Source: an uncultured Lachnospiraceae bacterium (GTDB taxonomy: Bacteria > Bacillota > Clostridia > Lachnospirales > Lachnospiraceae). From it: 64,000 nt of DNA. This document shows positions 8,110-17,554 of this stretch, in pieces; positions within the stretch are counted from its first letter, which is position 1, and every line of letters begins with the position of its first letter. Location of the stretch: assembly GCA_900551115.1 (NCBI GenBank), contig URUY01000008.1, forward strand, positions 1 through 64,000, read 5' to 3'. Below the pieces are notes generated by a model. The model had not been told where the DNA came from. It did no database searches and saw only the letters and a program-made list of their open reading frames with translations. The translations under genes were made by a program, and so were the position numbers.

Positions 8110-8148
8110 CTCTGCATTCTCCTCTTTTCAGGTACACATTACCGCATA

Positions 8149-8994
8149 TCATCCAAACAATGCACAAATCGTTATATTACCCTCATTTTCATATACTGAA
8201 ATGCCCACCATGGTCAGCGCGCCATCCATAATATTTGCTCTGTGTCCGCTGCCGGAGCTCATCCACAATGATATGATTTCCGATGCTGCGGTCTGCATAC
8301 TGCCTCTTGCCAGATTTTCTGCCATAGCAACACTGCATACCGTGTAAAACTTTGTACCGTCCGGTCTGATGTGGCTAAAGGAACCGGCTGCTTCTGCGCT
8401 TCTGACTGCCGCCCCGGCTGTCAGGTCTTCGCTCCATGTAAAATCGGCAAGACCAGCCTCCGCACGTTCCGCATTCAGGCAATTCAAGATTTCCTGCGGC
8501 AGGTTTTTCACCTTTTCCGCATCTGCATTACTGTCCGGTACGGCATCATTTTCCGGTGTACCGTTATCTGTTCCCATCGTGTCCGCATTTGTTCCTGTCA
8601 CAACTGCACCCGTCTGCGGAGCGTCATTTTCTGTTTCCTCTATTTTGCCACAAGGGTTGTCCGTCTCCGGCACAGTCCCATTGCTTTCCTTGTCAGTACC
8701 CGGCAAATTGCCGTCCTCCTGCATAGCATTCTCCCGCACAGCTTCCGTATTCCATGCAGCTCCCGGCACCTCTTCCTCATGAACATCCACCTCTGCCAAA
8801 AATCCCGCTAATTCATCCAAGCTTTCAGAGAATACCGCCAATCCATTCAATTCTTCAAAGGCAACCGTCCTGTTAATCAGGCTGTCTGCCCCACCCGCAG
8901 CCTCGTTTTCTTTTTCTTCTGCTCTGTTTCCACAGGCACATAAAAGAAGCAGTGTACTTATCCCCAACGTCAGTCTTCCTACTCTGTTTTTCAC
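8149..8994 (-). CDS. CAP-domain (SCP/PR1-like) lipoprotein
   Basis: The start is a GTG at 8994 behind AGGAAGAAG. A lipobox LLCAC sits near residue 21, followed by a low-complexity acidic linker of about 140 residues. The last 120 residues form a CAP domain: ILNCLNAERAEAGL, FSHIRPDG, AENLARG and a final GHRANIM block with the conserved His. Bacterial CAP proteins of this type are extracellular; their activity is mostly undefined. The domain is complete. It has no obvious functional partner in the neighbourhood. Confidence 0.85.
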   Translation of the reverse strand: MKNRVGRLTLGISTLLLLCACGNRAEEKENEAAGGADSLINRTVAFEELNGLAVFSESLDELAGFLAEVDVHEEEVPGAAWNTEAVRENAMQEDGNLPGTDKESNGTVPETDNPCGKIEETENDAPQTGAVVTGTNADTMGTDNGTPENDAVPDSNADAEKVKNLPQEILNCLNAERAEAGLADFTWSEDLTAGAAVRSAEAAGSFSHIRPDGTKFYTVCSVAMAENLARGSMQTAASEIISLWMSSGSGHRANIMDGALTMVGISVYENEGNITICALFG

Positions 8995-9261
8995 TTCTTC
9001 TTCCTACCTTCCGAATATTTTCCTCTGCACAGTCATACGGCTTATTGCCGCAAAACCACACCTATCGACATTATACCAAAACAGGCCATACTTATCCATA
9101 CCTATATTACCTGTCGGTTACGCATTTTTGACACAAAATTTTTCCTGTCCCAATCAAAAAGGAGCGGACTCCTGAGGGGACCCCCAAAAGTTGGATTTCT
9201 AAGTCTAACTTTTGGGAGTCGGTTCAAACACGGTATCCGCTCCATAAAATACATTTCTTTG
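8995..9261. other. Intergenic region with nested palindrome
   Basis: No gene is visible. The main structure is a nested hairpin at 9161-9242, listed separately. The remaining sequence contains the promoter region of the CAP lipoprotein gene, without a box I can assign confidently. Confidence 0.5.
9161..9242. repeat. Nested inverted repeat of 82 bases, REP-like or terminator
   Basis: The outer arms GGAGCGGA (9161-9168) and TCCGCTCC (9235-9242) are perfect. The inner arms CCCAAAAGTTGGA (9183-9195) and TCTAACTTTTGGG (9204-9216) match at 12 of 13 positions. It lies just downstream of the LTA synthase-like gene and could terminate it, although no T-run follows. A short repeated element is the alternative. 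Confidence 0.55.
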
Positions 9262-11094
9262 CTACTCACTGTCAAACAACAGATAATACTGCATTTTTCT
9301 GTACTGGGAAAGCACATCCTCCTGCTCATCCGGCAGTCCGGCGTATCCGTCTGCCGTTACCATCCACTGTGCTGACAACACCGGTACAGTCTGCCGCAGT
9401 TCCTCCAAATAAGTCTGGTAAACAGACAGCGGCACACCTGCAGCTTCAAGCACAAGACCGCTTAAATAATTGGCGCTTATTTCCACCTTCTGCGCTTCTT
9501 CAATATCGTAATTGGCCCAAATCAGAAAAGGGACCTCGTAGCGCTGCGCCTGCTCCGCCTCCGTGAGACTGCTTCCCGACCTGCCCTGAAGCTGCAAAAT
9601 CGGCTCCACCACAAAATCAGCAGGCTGATGGTCTCCGAAGAAGACGATAACCGTTTTCTCTTCCTGTTCGGAAAAATAATTTACCAGTTCTTCCAACGCC
9701 TTGTCACTTTCCTTTATCAGGGAAAGATACTGGCTAAGGGATTGGGAGTCGGTGCCGTTTATGGTTATGTCCGGTGTGAAATTTGCAAACTCTTCCGTAT
9801 AGCCGGAATGATTCTGCATGGTTACTTCAAAAAAGAAAAGCGGCTTTCCGGCTTCTTTTTCTTCATAGCTTTTAATGATGTAATCAAACGCCGCCGCATC
9901 GCTCACATAGTTTCGTATCCTGCCGGCAGATGAAAAGCTGTCAATAAAATCCGCCTGCTCAAATCCCAAAAGCGGATAGACCGTTTCCCTGTCCCAGCCC
10001 GAAGCATAATAAGGATGCGCCGCCCGGGTGGTATAACCCAGGCCTGCAAGATAAGATGCAAGGGACTGCTGCTCTGCGTTTATATACTGCTGATAAGGAA
10101 TACTGCCCTGAGGCAGAAAAGCCATGGTATGACCTGTTAAAAATTCAAATTCCGTATTGGCGGTATTTCCGCCTTTTATGGATACGTGCAGACTGCCGGT
10201 AATGGCATTCTCTCCGTTTTCCTGCATACTATGCAGAAACGGCATGTAGTCCTCATTTGTTTCAAAATCTCCAAGCACGGATAAATCGGCAAATGCCTCA
10301 TCCATAATCACGATGATATTGGGCAGCTCGCTTTCCGTACCTGCCCCTTCACCTGTATTCGCTGCATCTGCATCTCCCATATCCACTGACGCGGGAACGG
10401 CAAACAACTCTGCTACCGCCTCCCTGTCATAGCCCTCCGGCTTATCTACTGCAATATACTGTAATTCCAGCAAAAATGCCACTGCTGTCCCGTCCCGCTC
10501 ACTCATTACGGTAGGTGTAAACAGCTTATCATACATTTTGATTTCCTGCTGCACAAATTCTTCATTATGAAGCAGGGACACAAATCCCAAAAGCAGCGCC
10601 AAAGTCCCTGCTGCAGCCGGTATACGGAAAGCCCAGCTCTTAAAAGGGCCTTTGTAAAAACGCGTCAGCGTATGCTTCAAACGGTTTCTGCAAAACAACA
10701 GCTCCACTGCAATCAAAATTACAAATCCCGCTACCGCTGTTGTCGCCTGCCTATCCAATACATATTCAAAATCGCCTGCCACGCTTGCTGCCGTACCAAG
10801 GGACAAAAAATCCCACGGCAGAATCGGCTGGGAACGGAAATTAAGTACAAAATAATTTGCCAGTCCATATATCATAAATACAAGCGTTTCCAGTAAAAGT
10901 GCAATATGCAGTCTGCCCAACAGACTATACAAAAGCATCATTACCAACTCAAAAAATACAATATTTAAAAGCTGTATATCCCATCTGATGTCTTCCCACG
11001 GGTTATGGGTGTACCACTCAAACAGGTAAAAAATGGCAACCGGCACAAGTAAAGCCAAAACCGCCTTAGCTGTCTTTTTACATTTGTTTTTCAT
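9262..11094 (-). CDS. LTA synthase-like sulfatase-family membrane protein
   Basis: The start at 11094 (MKNKCKKTAKAVLALL) is chosen because AAGGAGGT lies directly upstream; a longer frame exists but lacks a ribosome site. Four to five membrane segments fill residues 10-190. An extracellular alkaline-phosphatase-fold domain follows with IIVIMDEAF (metal Glu), GGNTANTEFEF (nucleophile Thr) and FFGDHQP (metal Asp and His), the same set as LtaS. Such enzymes transfer glycerol phosphate from phosphatidylglycerol to lipoteichoic acid or modify other cell-surface polymers. The length of 610 residues fits the family. Which polymer is made cannot be told from sequence. Confidence 0.88.
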   Translation of the reverse strand: MKNKCKKTAKAVLALLVPVAIFYLFEWYTHNPWEDIRWDIQLLNIVFFELVMMLLYSLLGRLHIALLLETLVFMIYGLANYFVLNFRSQPILPWDFLSLGTAASVAGDFEYVLDRQATTAVAGFVILIAVELLFCRNRLKHTLTRFYKGPFKSWAFRIPAAAGTLALLLGFVSLLHNEEFVQQEIKMYDKLFTPTVMSERDGTAVAFLLELQYIAVDKPEGYDREAVAELFAVPASVDMGDADAANTGEGAGTESELPNIIVIMDEAFADLSVLGDFETNEDYMPFLHSMQENGENAITGSLHVSIKGGNTANTEFEFLTGHTMAFLPQGSIPYQQYINAEQQSLASYLAGLGYTTRAAHPYYASGWDRETVYPLLGFEQADFIDSFSSAGRIRNYVSDAAAFDYIIKSYEEKEAGKPLFFFEVTMQNHSGYTEEFANFTPDITINGTDSQSLSQYLSLIKESDKALEELVNYFSEQEEKTVIVFFGDHQPADFVVEPILQLQGRSGSSLTEAEQAQRYEVPFLIWANYDIEEAQKVEISANYLSGLVLEAAGVPLSVYQTYLEELRQTVPVLSAQWMVTADGYAGLPDEQEDVLSQYRKMQYYLLFDSE

Positions 11095-11408
11095 AGTTAC
11101 CTCCTTACCGCCCCCTAAATTATCAACGGTAATTTTCTTAAGCGTTTCCTCTCGAAAAATGATTGTATGAAATAATAAAAGAGAAGTCAAGCCCCTAATT
11201 CTTCTTGCATTTCCATTTTCTGATTACATTTCCATTTTTCAGATTGTAAAGCAGCCTTCCTCTCCGCCCCGGTGCGCATCTTCGCGGAGCGTTTTCCTAT
11301 AACCTAAAAAGCAGGTGCGCAGACCGCCATGCTCCCGAAACCCGATTTTATAGGGAGCATACTGCAGTTCTGCGAACCTGCCTTCTTGATTTTTATCACA
11401 TTTTTACG
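11095..11408. other. Intergenic region between the LTA synthase-like and NlpC/P60 genes
   Basis: It holds the ribosome site of the LTA synthase-like gene at its left side and a strong terminator at 11306-11382 for the NlpC/P60 gene. The remainder, 11150-11300, shows no gene. Confidence 0.6.
11306..11382 (-). terminator. Terminator of the NlpC/P60 gene
   Basis: On the minus strand a long stem (arms GGCAGGTTCGCAGA and TCTGCGCACCTGC) encloses a second hairpin (ATGCTCCC/GGGAGCAT) and is followed by TTTTT. Confidence 0.75.
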
Positions 11409-12560
11409 TTAAATAATCCGTCTTACGGACAAAATCTTACGATAGGTTGCCTTACTTAACTTGATACCCGTCTTGGCGGAGCTTGCATGCACAATATAAC
11501 CGCCGCCTATGTAAAGTGCCACATGACCGTCATAACAGATAAGGTCACCGGGCTGTGCATCAGCATAAGCCACCTCTGTGCCGGCGCTTCTCTGCTGATA
11601 AGAGGTACGGGGTATGGAATAACCAAAGTCGGAATAGATGCGGTAGGTAAACCCGGAACAGTCTGCTCCCTTTGTCAGGCTGGTGCCGCCTAAAACATAC
11701 GGATTACCGATGAACTGACAGCCATATCGGGCAATCTGCTTTGCCAAGTCACTGCCGGACGCACCGTTTATAATATCTGACACCGATGCGGAAACCGTAT
11801 ACTTACCGTTGGCGGCATTCTTTCTCTGCTCCTCGTCCTGCAGCTTTTTCAGCTCTGCCTGTTCCTGCTTAATCTTTACCTTCAGGGCACTGGCTTCCTG
11901 CCTGGCACGTGCTATCTGCGCTTCAAAATTAGCCGACTCCTCCTGCTTTTTCAAAAGCAGACCGTCTAAATACACCTTTTGGTCCTCCATGCTGACCTTG
12001 TCCGCCTCTAAAGAAGCCTTTTCCGCTTCCAGCTGATCCCAAAGGAGCTTTACCTGTTCTTTGGCTGCTTCATATTCATCAAGCATCTCTCTGTCATAAT
12101 CGTAAAGAGCTTCAATATAGCTTGCCTGATTCAGTATCTCGCCGAAGCTCTCCGACTCAAACAGCATCGCCATATAATTCAGTCCTCCGCTCTCATACAT
12201 AAGCTGGATTCTTGCTACCATAGCCTCATACTGCTCTTCTTCTATCCGTTTTGCTTCCTCATGCTGAGCCTGCGTCACTAAAATATCCGCTTCCTTTGCC
12301 GCAATATCGTCCTCTAAAAGTCCGATAGCCGTCATGGTGTTCAAAAGCTCCGCATCCAAATCACTGATTTCTTCTTCCAAAAGGTCCTGTTCGTCCTGCA
12401 GATCCAATATGGTATCATTAATGCCCGCCAGCGCGTCCTTGTCCTTGTTGATATTGTTCTGGATATCCTGAACAGTGGTGGCCTCTGCCTGAAGAGCCGT
12501 GGACAGAACCAGTACTATCACAATTATTAAATTAGTAATTTTAATCGCTGCTTTTTTCAT
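11409..12560 (-). CDS. NlpC/P60 peptidoglycan endopeptidase with coiled-coil N-terminus (PcsB-like)
   Basis: A signal peptide (residues 1-27, ending ALQAEA) leads to a long coiled coil (30-250), as in PcsB and CwlO-type hydrolases regulated by FtsEX. Residues 275-383 are an NlpC/P60 domain with the catalytic Cys in GADCSGFTYR, His in GHVALYIGG and the third residue in VHASS. It should cut the peptide stem of peptidoglycan during division or daughter-cell separation. The gene is monocistronic, with a clear terminator. The SD is weak. Confidence 0.88.
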   Translation of the reverse strand: MKKAAIKITNLIIVIVLVLSTALQAEATTVQDIQNNINKDKDALAGINDTILDLQDEQDLLEEEISDLDAELLNTMTAIGLLEDDIAAKEADILVTQAQHEEAKRIEEEQYEAMVARIQLMYESGGLNYMAMLFESESFGEILNQASYIEALYDYDREMLDEYEAAKEQVKLLWDQLEAEKASLEADKVSMEDQKVYLDGLLLKKQEESANFEAQIARARQEASALKVKIKQEQAELKKLQDEEQRKNAANGKYTVSASVSDIINGASGSDLAKQIARYGCQFIGNPYVLGGTSLTKGADCSGFTYRIYSDFGYSIPRTSYQQRSAGTEVAYADAQPGDLICYDGHVALYIGGGYIVHASSAKTGIKLSKATYRKILSVRRII

Positions 12561-12633
12561 ATCTTTATGTTACCATATCCGGACCTGCAAATCATCAAAA
12601 AAATTCTGAATATTTTTTAAACAGCTCCGCCTG

Positions 12634-14025
12634 TTATAATTCGCAGTTTTTTACCGTTCTGGGGAAGGGAATAACGTCCCTGATATTGCCCATACCCGTC
12701 AGATACATAACACATCTTTCAAAACCCAGTCCGAAACCTGCATGGCGCACGGAACCGTATTTTCTCAAATCCAGATAAAAATCGTAATCCTCCTCGCGCA
12801 GGTTAAGCTCTGCCATTCTGGTTTTCAGTACTTCCAGATTATCTTCTCTCTGACTGCCGCCGATGATTTCTCCGATACCGGGTACCAGGCAGTCCATGGC
12901 TGCAACTGTTTTGCCGTCCTCGTTCAGCTTCATATAGAAAGCTTTGATTTCTTTGGGATAATCGGTTACAAATACCGGGCGTTTGAATTCCTTTTCGGTA
13001 AGGTATCTTTCATGCTCCGTCTGTAAGTCGCATCCCCAGAATACCTTGTATTCAAATTCATCGTTGTGCTGCTCCAAAATCTTTACAGCCTCCGTATAAG
13101 TTACATGTCCAAAGTCAGAATTAAGCACATGGTTCAGTCTCTCAATCAGGCCTTTATCTACAAACTGGTTGAAAAATTCCATTTCGGCAGGCGCATTTTC
13201 CAGCACATAACGGATTACATGCTTTAACATGGATTCTGCAAGCACCATATCGTCCGTCAGGTCTGCAAAAGCCATCTCCGGCTCAATCATCCAAAACTCT
13301 GCCGCATGACGGGTCGTATTGGAATTTTCTGCACGGAAGGTAGGTCCAAAGGTGTACACATTCTTAAATGCAAAAGCATAGGTTTCCAGATTAAGCTGCC
13401 CGCTGACTGTCAGGTTCGCCGACTTGCCAAAGAAATCCTGACTGTAATCCACTGCACCGTCCTCTGTCTTAGGAACGTTATTTAAATCCAGCGTAGTTAC
13501 CTGAAACATTTCTCCGGCACCTTCGCAGTCGCTTCCGGTAATCAGCGGTGTATGAACATACACAAAGCCTCTCTCCTGGAAAAAGGTATGGATTGCATAA
13601 GCAATCAGGGAACGTACTCTGAATACTGCCTGGAAGGTATTGGTCCTTGCACGCAGATGCGGAATGGTTCTCAGATACTCAAAGCTGTGGCGTTTTTTCT
13701 GCAGGGGATAATCCGCCCCGGACACACCCTCCACAAAAGCCTCCTTCGCCTGCATCTCAAAGGGCTGCTTGGCATTCGGTGTCTCTACAATCGTACCCTT
13801 TACCACAACGGCAGAGCCTACGTTTAGCTTTGCCAGTTCTTCAAAATTAGGCATTCCGTCACTGTATACTATCTGCAGGGTTTCAAAATAAGTACCGTCA
13901 TTTACCACAATAAATCCAAAAGTCTTGGAATCACGGTTACTCCTTACCCAGCCTCCTACCGTTACCTCTTTTCCGATGAAGCTTTGTCTGTCCCGATACA
14001 AATCCCTGATATCTGTTAAGTCCAT
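12634..14025 (-). CDS. asnS: Asparaginyl-tRNA synthetase
   Basis: The 463-residue class II synthetase charges tRNA-Asn. Residues 10-100 are the OB-fold anticodon-binding domain (VGGWVRSNRDSK). The catalytic domain carries motif 2 (FRAENSNTTRHAAEFWM) and motif 3 (GFGLGFERCVMYLTG). Its length and motifs are typical of AsnRS rather than AspRS. It lies downstream of the FKBP lipoprotein gene with a gap of 48 bases. Confidence 0.95.
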   Translation of the reverse strand: MDLTDIRDLYRDRQSFIGKEVTVGGWVRSNRDSKTFGFIVVNDGTYFETLQIVYSDGMPNFEELAKLNVGSAVVVKGTIVETPNAKQPFEMQAKEAFVEGVSGADYPLQKKRHSFEYLRTIPHLRARTNTFQAVFRVRSLIAYAIHTFFQERGFVYVHTPLITGSDCEGAGEMFQVTTLDLNNVPKTEDGAVDYSQDFFGKSANLTVSGQLNLETYAFAFKNVYTFGPTFRAENSNTTRHAAEFWMIEPEMAFADLTDDMVLAESMLKHVIRYVLENAPAEMEFFNQFVDKGLIERLNHVLNSDFGHVTYTEAVKILEQHNDEFEYKVFWGCDLQTEHERYLTEKEFKRPVFVTDYPKEIKAFYMKLNEDGKTVAAMDCLVPGIGEIIGGSQREDNLEVLKTRMAELNLREEDYDFYLDLRKYGSVRHAGFGLGFERCVMYLTGMGNIRDVIPFPRTVKNCEL

Positions 14026-14073
14026 TTTTATCCCAACCTTTCCCTCTGTTTATTGTACAGGTTATATCTGCAT

Positions 14074-15222
14074 TTAGCTCTCTGACACCTGTGCATTTTC
14101 AAATACAAAATCGACTACCTTTTCAAACATAAAATATTCCCGGAAATCTTCCTTGTCCGCACCTTCCAAAAGTGTTTCTACGGATTCCAGTTCATTTTCT
14201 TCTACAAAAAGCTGTAAGCTCTCGTCTAACTCCTCATCGGAAATATGCAGACCTTCTTTATTGGCAATATACTGGAAAATCAGACTCTGCTTTACACCCG
14301 ACTCTGCGGCACTTTCTACATAAGAAGCAGAATCCATCTGATAATAGTACATACAGAATGTATCCACATCCACGCCGGACTGCGCCGCCTGCTGCTCCAG
14401 CGTCTTTAAAACATTGGCTTCATATTTGGCAATCAGCTCCTCCGGCAGGCTCTCAAAAGAAGCAATCGCGTCCAAGGCCGTTATAACCGCCGTTTCCTTG
14501 TCTGTTTTATACTGGTATTCTGCGCTTGCTTCCAAATAGCTCCTGCAATACTCCCTGAACGCATCTACCGTTGCATATTCTCCCTCTGACATTGCCGCAA
14601 TGGCTTCATCGCTCATCTCTTCACCGGAAGAAAGGTAAATGAAATTTACCGTAACCGTGAATACAACCTCAACTCCTGCCATATCCGCATTGCGGTAATC
14701 CTCCGGGAAGGTTAAATTTAATTCTACCGTTTCACCGGGCATCACCCCTACAAGGCCGTCCTCGAATCCTTCGATAAAGCTGCCGGAACCGATTACCAGA
14801 CTTTGATTGTCTGCAGTACCGCCCTCAAAAGCGACCCCGTCCTGCGTTCCAGCATAATCGATATTTACAGTATCTCCCTGTGCCACTGCTCTGTCCGTAA
14901 TGCCATACTCTGCGGTAAGAGAACCGTTGTATACATTCAGGGCCAGTGACTCTGCCTGTTCTTCTGTAATCTCCGTCTTAGGCAAAACCGTAAGGGCAAG
15001 ACCCTTGTATTCCCCGGTAAGCGTCACATAGCTTTCAACATCCACATCGCTCAGATGAATATTTACTGCTGCATCCGTACCTGTCGTTTCATTTTTATCT
15101 TCTGTCTGCACCGTTCCGGTTTCCGATTTGTTGCCGGAATTACCGTCCGCTGCTTTTCCGCAGCCCGCAAGCATGCTTACCGCCAATACTGCGGACAATA
15201 CCGCTGTCAGTCTTTTCTTCAT
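14074..15222 (-). CDS. FKBP-type peptidyl-prolyl isomerase lipoprotein, trigger-factor-like
   Basis: The lipobox MLAGC (Cys21) marks an exported lipoprotein. After a Ser/Thr/Asn linker, residues 70-195 contain an FKBP domain (VNIDYAGTQDGVAFEGG, GFEDGLVGVMPGE, FPEDY). A helical C-terminal half of 180 residues resembles the trigger factor chaperone arm. It probably folds secreted proteins outside the membrane. SD AAAGG precedes the start. Confidence 0.85.
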   Translation of the reverse strand: MKKRLTAVLSAVLAVSMLAGCGKAADGNSGNKSETGTVQTEDKNETTGTDAAVNIHLSDVDVESYVTLTGEYKGLALTVLPKTEITEEQAESLALNVYNGSLTAEYGITDRAVAQGDTVNIDYAGTQDGVAFEGGTADNQSLVIGSGSFIEGFEDGLVGVMPGETVELNLTFPEDYRNADMAGVEVVFTVTVNFIYLSSGEEMSDEAIAAMSEGEYATVDAFREYCRSYLEASAEYQYKTDKETAVITALDAIASFESLPEELIAKYEANVLKTLEQQAAQSGVDVDTFCMYYYQMDSASYVESAAESGVKQSLIFQYIANKEGLHISDEELDESLQLFVEENELESVETLLEGADKEDFREYFMFEKVVDFVFENAQVSES

Positions 15223-15299
15223 TTATTATACCTGTGCCTTTCCTCTTAATGACAATATCTTTATTTATATCACAAAACAGCATTTCTTAAAAGCCTTTT

Positions 15300-16772
15300 T
15301 TATAAAAGCGGTGATAAAAGCCGGCTGACCTGCTCCTTAATGCGGATATACAGGGAACGTCTGGCATACATATCCTTTGTCACCAGTGTAGCGTATTTCA
15401 AATCTTCAATAAAATATTCTGTCATTTCCCTTGCCTTAGGCTCGTCAAAAACCACTGCATTCACCTCAAAATTCAGTGCGAAGCTGCGGATATCCATATT
15501 CGCCGTACCGTAACAGAATGCCTTATCATCCACAATAATGCCTTTCGCATGCAAAAAGCCGTTGTTGTAGGTATAGCAGTTGGCTCCTGCCATAATAAGC
15601 TCGCCCATATAGGAATAAGTCGCCCAGTATACAAAGGGATGATCCGGCTTACAGGGAATCATCAGATTGACCTCTACCCCTGAATGTATGGCGATTAACA
15701 GCGCCGTCAGCATGGCTTCATCAGGAATAAAATAAGGCGTCTGGATATAGATGCACTTTTTTGCCTTGTTAATCAGCCGCACATAGTTATCTCTAATAGG
15801 CTGCAGGGAGGTATCCGGCCCGCTGTAAATAATCTGTACATCACATCTGTCCCTGTGTCCCGCCGTAATGCCGTTCATATACTTGGGGTATAAAAACAGG
15901 TTTTCCTTGGAAGCGTAATTCCAGTCCAGTAAAAAGCGCAGCTCAAGCCCCATAATCGCTTCGCCCTTTATCCGCAGGTGAGTATCCCGCCAATAGCCGA
16001 ACCTTTTATCCAAACCAATATATTCCTTGCCGATATTAAAGCCGCCCACATAACCTACCTTGTTATCGATTACCACAATTTTCCTGTGGTTACGGTAGTT
16101 CATACGCAGATGAAGCTGCCGCAGTATTGCGGGGAAAAATTCCGCCGTCTTAATACCCTGCCTGTTTAAGCCCTCCCAATAGCTTTTCCTGACAGAACGG
16201 CATCCCATGGCGTCAAACAAAATCCTGACCTCCACTCCTTCTGCCACCTTTTGCAAAAGCACCTCTTTAATCCGGTTAAACAACACGTCATTTTTGATAA
16301 TATAATATTGAATATGAATAAACGCCTTCGCCTGCCGGATGTCCTCTAACAGCGCGTCAAACTTGGCATTGCCGTCCACAAAAATATCGATATCATTGGT
16401 ATCCGACAGGACGGCGCCCACCGTGTCCAGATTAAACATAACCAAATCGGAAAAGCCCTCGATATCCGGCGTATGCTCCTGCAGCTCATTGCTCCGAAGC
16501 TGATGCTCCTGCTGTCTGATGGCTTCGTTTAACTTATCCTCTATCTCCTTGACCTTAAACATCTTTCGCTTGTGCATATCCGTTCCCAGAAACAGATAAA
16601 AAATAAATCCCAGAATCGGTATAAAATACAGAAGCATCAGCCAGGTCCACACAGTCTTCGGGTCTCTGCGCTGAAAAAATACGATAACTACCGCAAATAT
16701 CAAGTTAAAAAATACCAGATGCCCAAATATGAACTGCACTACCGTAACAGTCATATCCCATACCTGCTGCAT
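15300..16772 (-). CDS. cls: Cardiolipin synthase
   Basis: The 490-residue phospholipase-D-family enzyme condenses two phosphatidylglycerols to cardiolipin. Two N-terminal membrane helices (residues 10-60) precede two catalytic HKD motifs, NHRKIVVIDNK in the first half and HAKGIIVDDK near residue 400. A typical AGGAGG ribosome site is present. The length fits the Firmicute Cls family. Confidence 0.92.
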   Translation of the reverse strand: MQQVWDMTVTVVQFIFGHLVFFNLIFAVVIVFFQRRDPKTVWTWLMLLYFIPILGFIFYLFLGTDMHKRKMFKVKEIEDKLNEAIRQQEHQLRSNELQEHTPDIEGFSDLVMFNLDTVGAVLSDTNDIDIFVDGNAKFDALLEDIRQAKAFIHIQYYIIKNDVLFNRIKEVLLQKVAEGVEVRILFDAMGCRSVRKSYWEGLNRQGIKTAEFFPAILRQLHLRMNYRNHRKIVVIDNKVGYVGGFNIGKEYIGLDKRFGYWRDTHLRIKGEAIMGLELRFLLDWNYASKENLFLYPKYMNGITAGHRDRCDVQIIYSGPDTSLQPIRDNYVRLINKAKKCIYIQTPYFIPDEAMLTALLIAIHSGVEVNLMIPCKPDHPFVYWATYSYMGELIMAGANCYTYNNGFLHAKGIIVDDKAFCYGTANMDIRSFALNFEVNAVVFDEPKAREMTEYFIEDLKYATLVTKDMYARRSLYIRIKEQVSRLLSPLL

Positions 16773-16933
16773 ATTGCTTCCTCCTGCTTATTTTTTCCTG
16801 CACAGCATAAAAGTGCAGACTTTATAAGTATATCATATAACCCAAATTAAAAACACCCCGGAGTTTTCGCATTTTCAAGAAAAACTTTCCGCATTTTTCA
16901 GTAAAAAAGCATCTTGCCCGATAAAAAAGCGTA

Positions 16934-16962
16934 TTGCCTAATATTAGAAAGAATGCTACAAT
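16934..16962 (+). promoter_or_regulatory. Sigma-A promoter of the small membrane protein gene
   Basis: The -35 TTGCCT (16934-16939) and -10 TACAAT (16957-16962) are 17 bases apart, upstream of the GTG start at 16996. Confidence 0.65.
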
Positions 16963-16995
16963 ATTTTGTGCATAGTAAATTTAGGAGGTTTCCCC

Positions 16996-17469
16996 GTGAA
17001 CGGTTGGATTATTTTAATTATTGTTATTGCCGTAATAACCGCTATTTTAGCAGTATTATATTTCCTTGGCAAAAAGGCACAGAAAAAACAGGCTGAGCAG
17101 CAGACCCTGATGGAAGAAAACAAGCAGACGGTGTCCATGCTGATTATTGACAAAAAGCGGATGAAGCTCAAAGAATCCGGACTTCCTCAGATGGTTATCG
17201 ACCAGACACCGAAGCTGATGCGCGGCTCTAAAATGCCCATTGTAAAGGCTAAGGTCGGTCCTCAGATTGTGTCACTTGTCAGCGATGAAAAGATATTTGA
17301 TAACATTCCCGTAAAAAAAGAAGTAAAGGCCGTTGTAAGCGGCATCTATATTTTGGACGTTAAAGGGCTGCACGGCAAGACCCAGGCAGCACCTGCAAAG
17401 AAAAAAGGCTGGTTCAAGCGCACCATGGAATCCATACAGGAAAAAGCCGGAGCCAGGCCTGTTAAATAA
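16996..17469 (+). CDS. Single-pass membrane protein, unknown function
   Basis: The start is the GTG at 16996 because AGGAGG at 16983-16988 is ideally spaced; the upstream ATG lacks a ribosome site. Residues 3-25 form one membrane helix, then a Lys/Gln-rich linker and a cytoplasmic domain with repeated MPIVKAKVGPQIVSLVSDEK-like beta pattern, ending in a basic tail. The 157-residue protein matches no family I can name. Its own promoter and a shared terminator make it a single-gene unit. Confidence 0.75.
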   Translation: MNGWIILIIVIAVITAILAVLYFLGKKAQKKQAEQQTLMEENKQTVSMLIIDKKRMKLKESGLPQMVIDQTPKLMRGSKMPIVKAKVGPQIVSLVSDEKIFDNIPVKKEVKAVVSGIYILDVKGLHGKTQAAPAKKKGWFKRTMESIQEKAGARPVK

Positions 17470-17488
17470 ACCGGTTTCAGAGAAGACA

Positions 17489-17516
17489 AAAAAGCCCCGA
17501 TTACCCGGGGCTTTTT
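17489..17516. terminator. Bidirectional terminator between membrane protein and flagellin genes
   Basis: AAAAAGCCCCG and CGGGGCTTTTT form an 11-base stem around a short loop. A T-run follows on each strand, so it can stop both convergent transcripts. Confidence 0.85.
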
Positions 17517-17554
17517 CATTATGGTTGTATTCACTCTTGTTTGAACTTCTAAGC

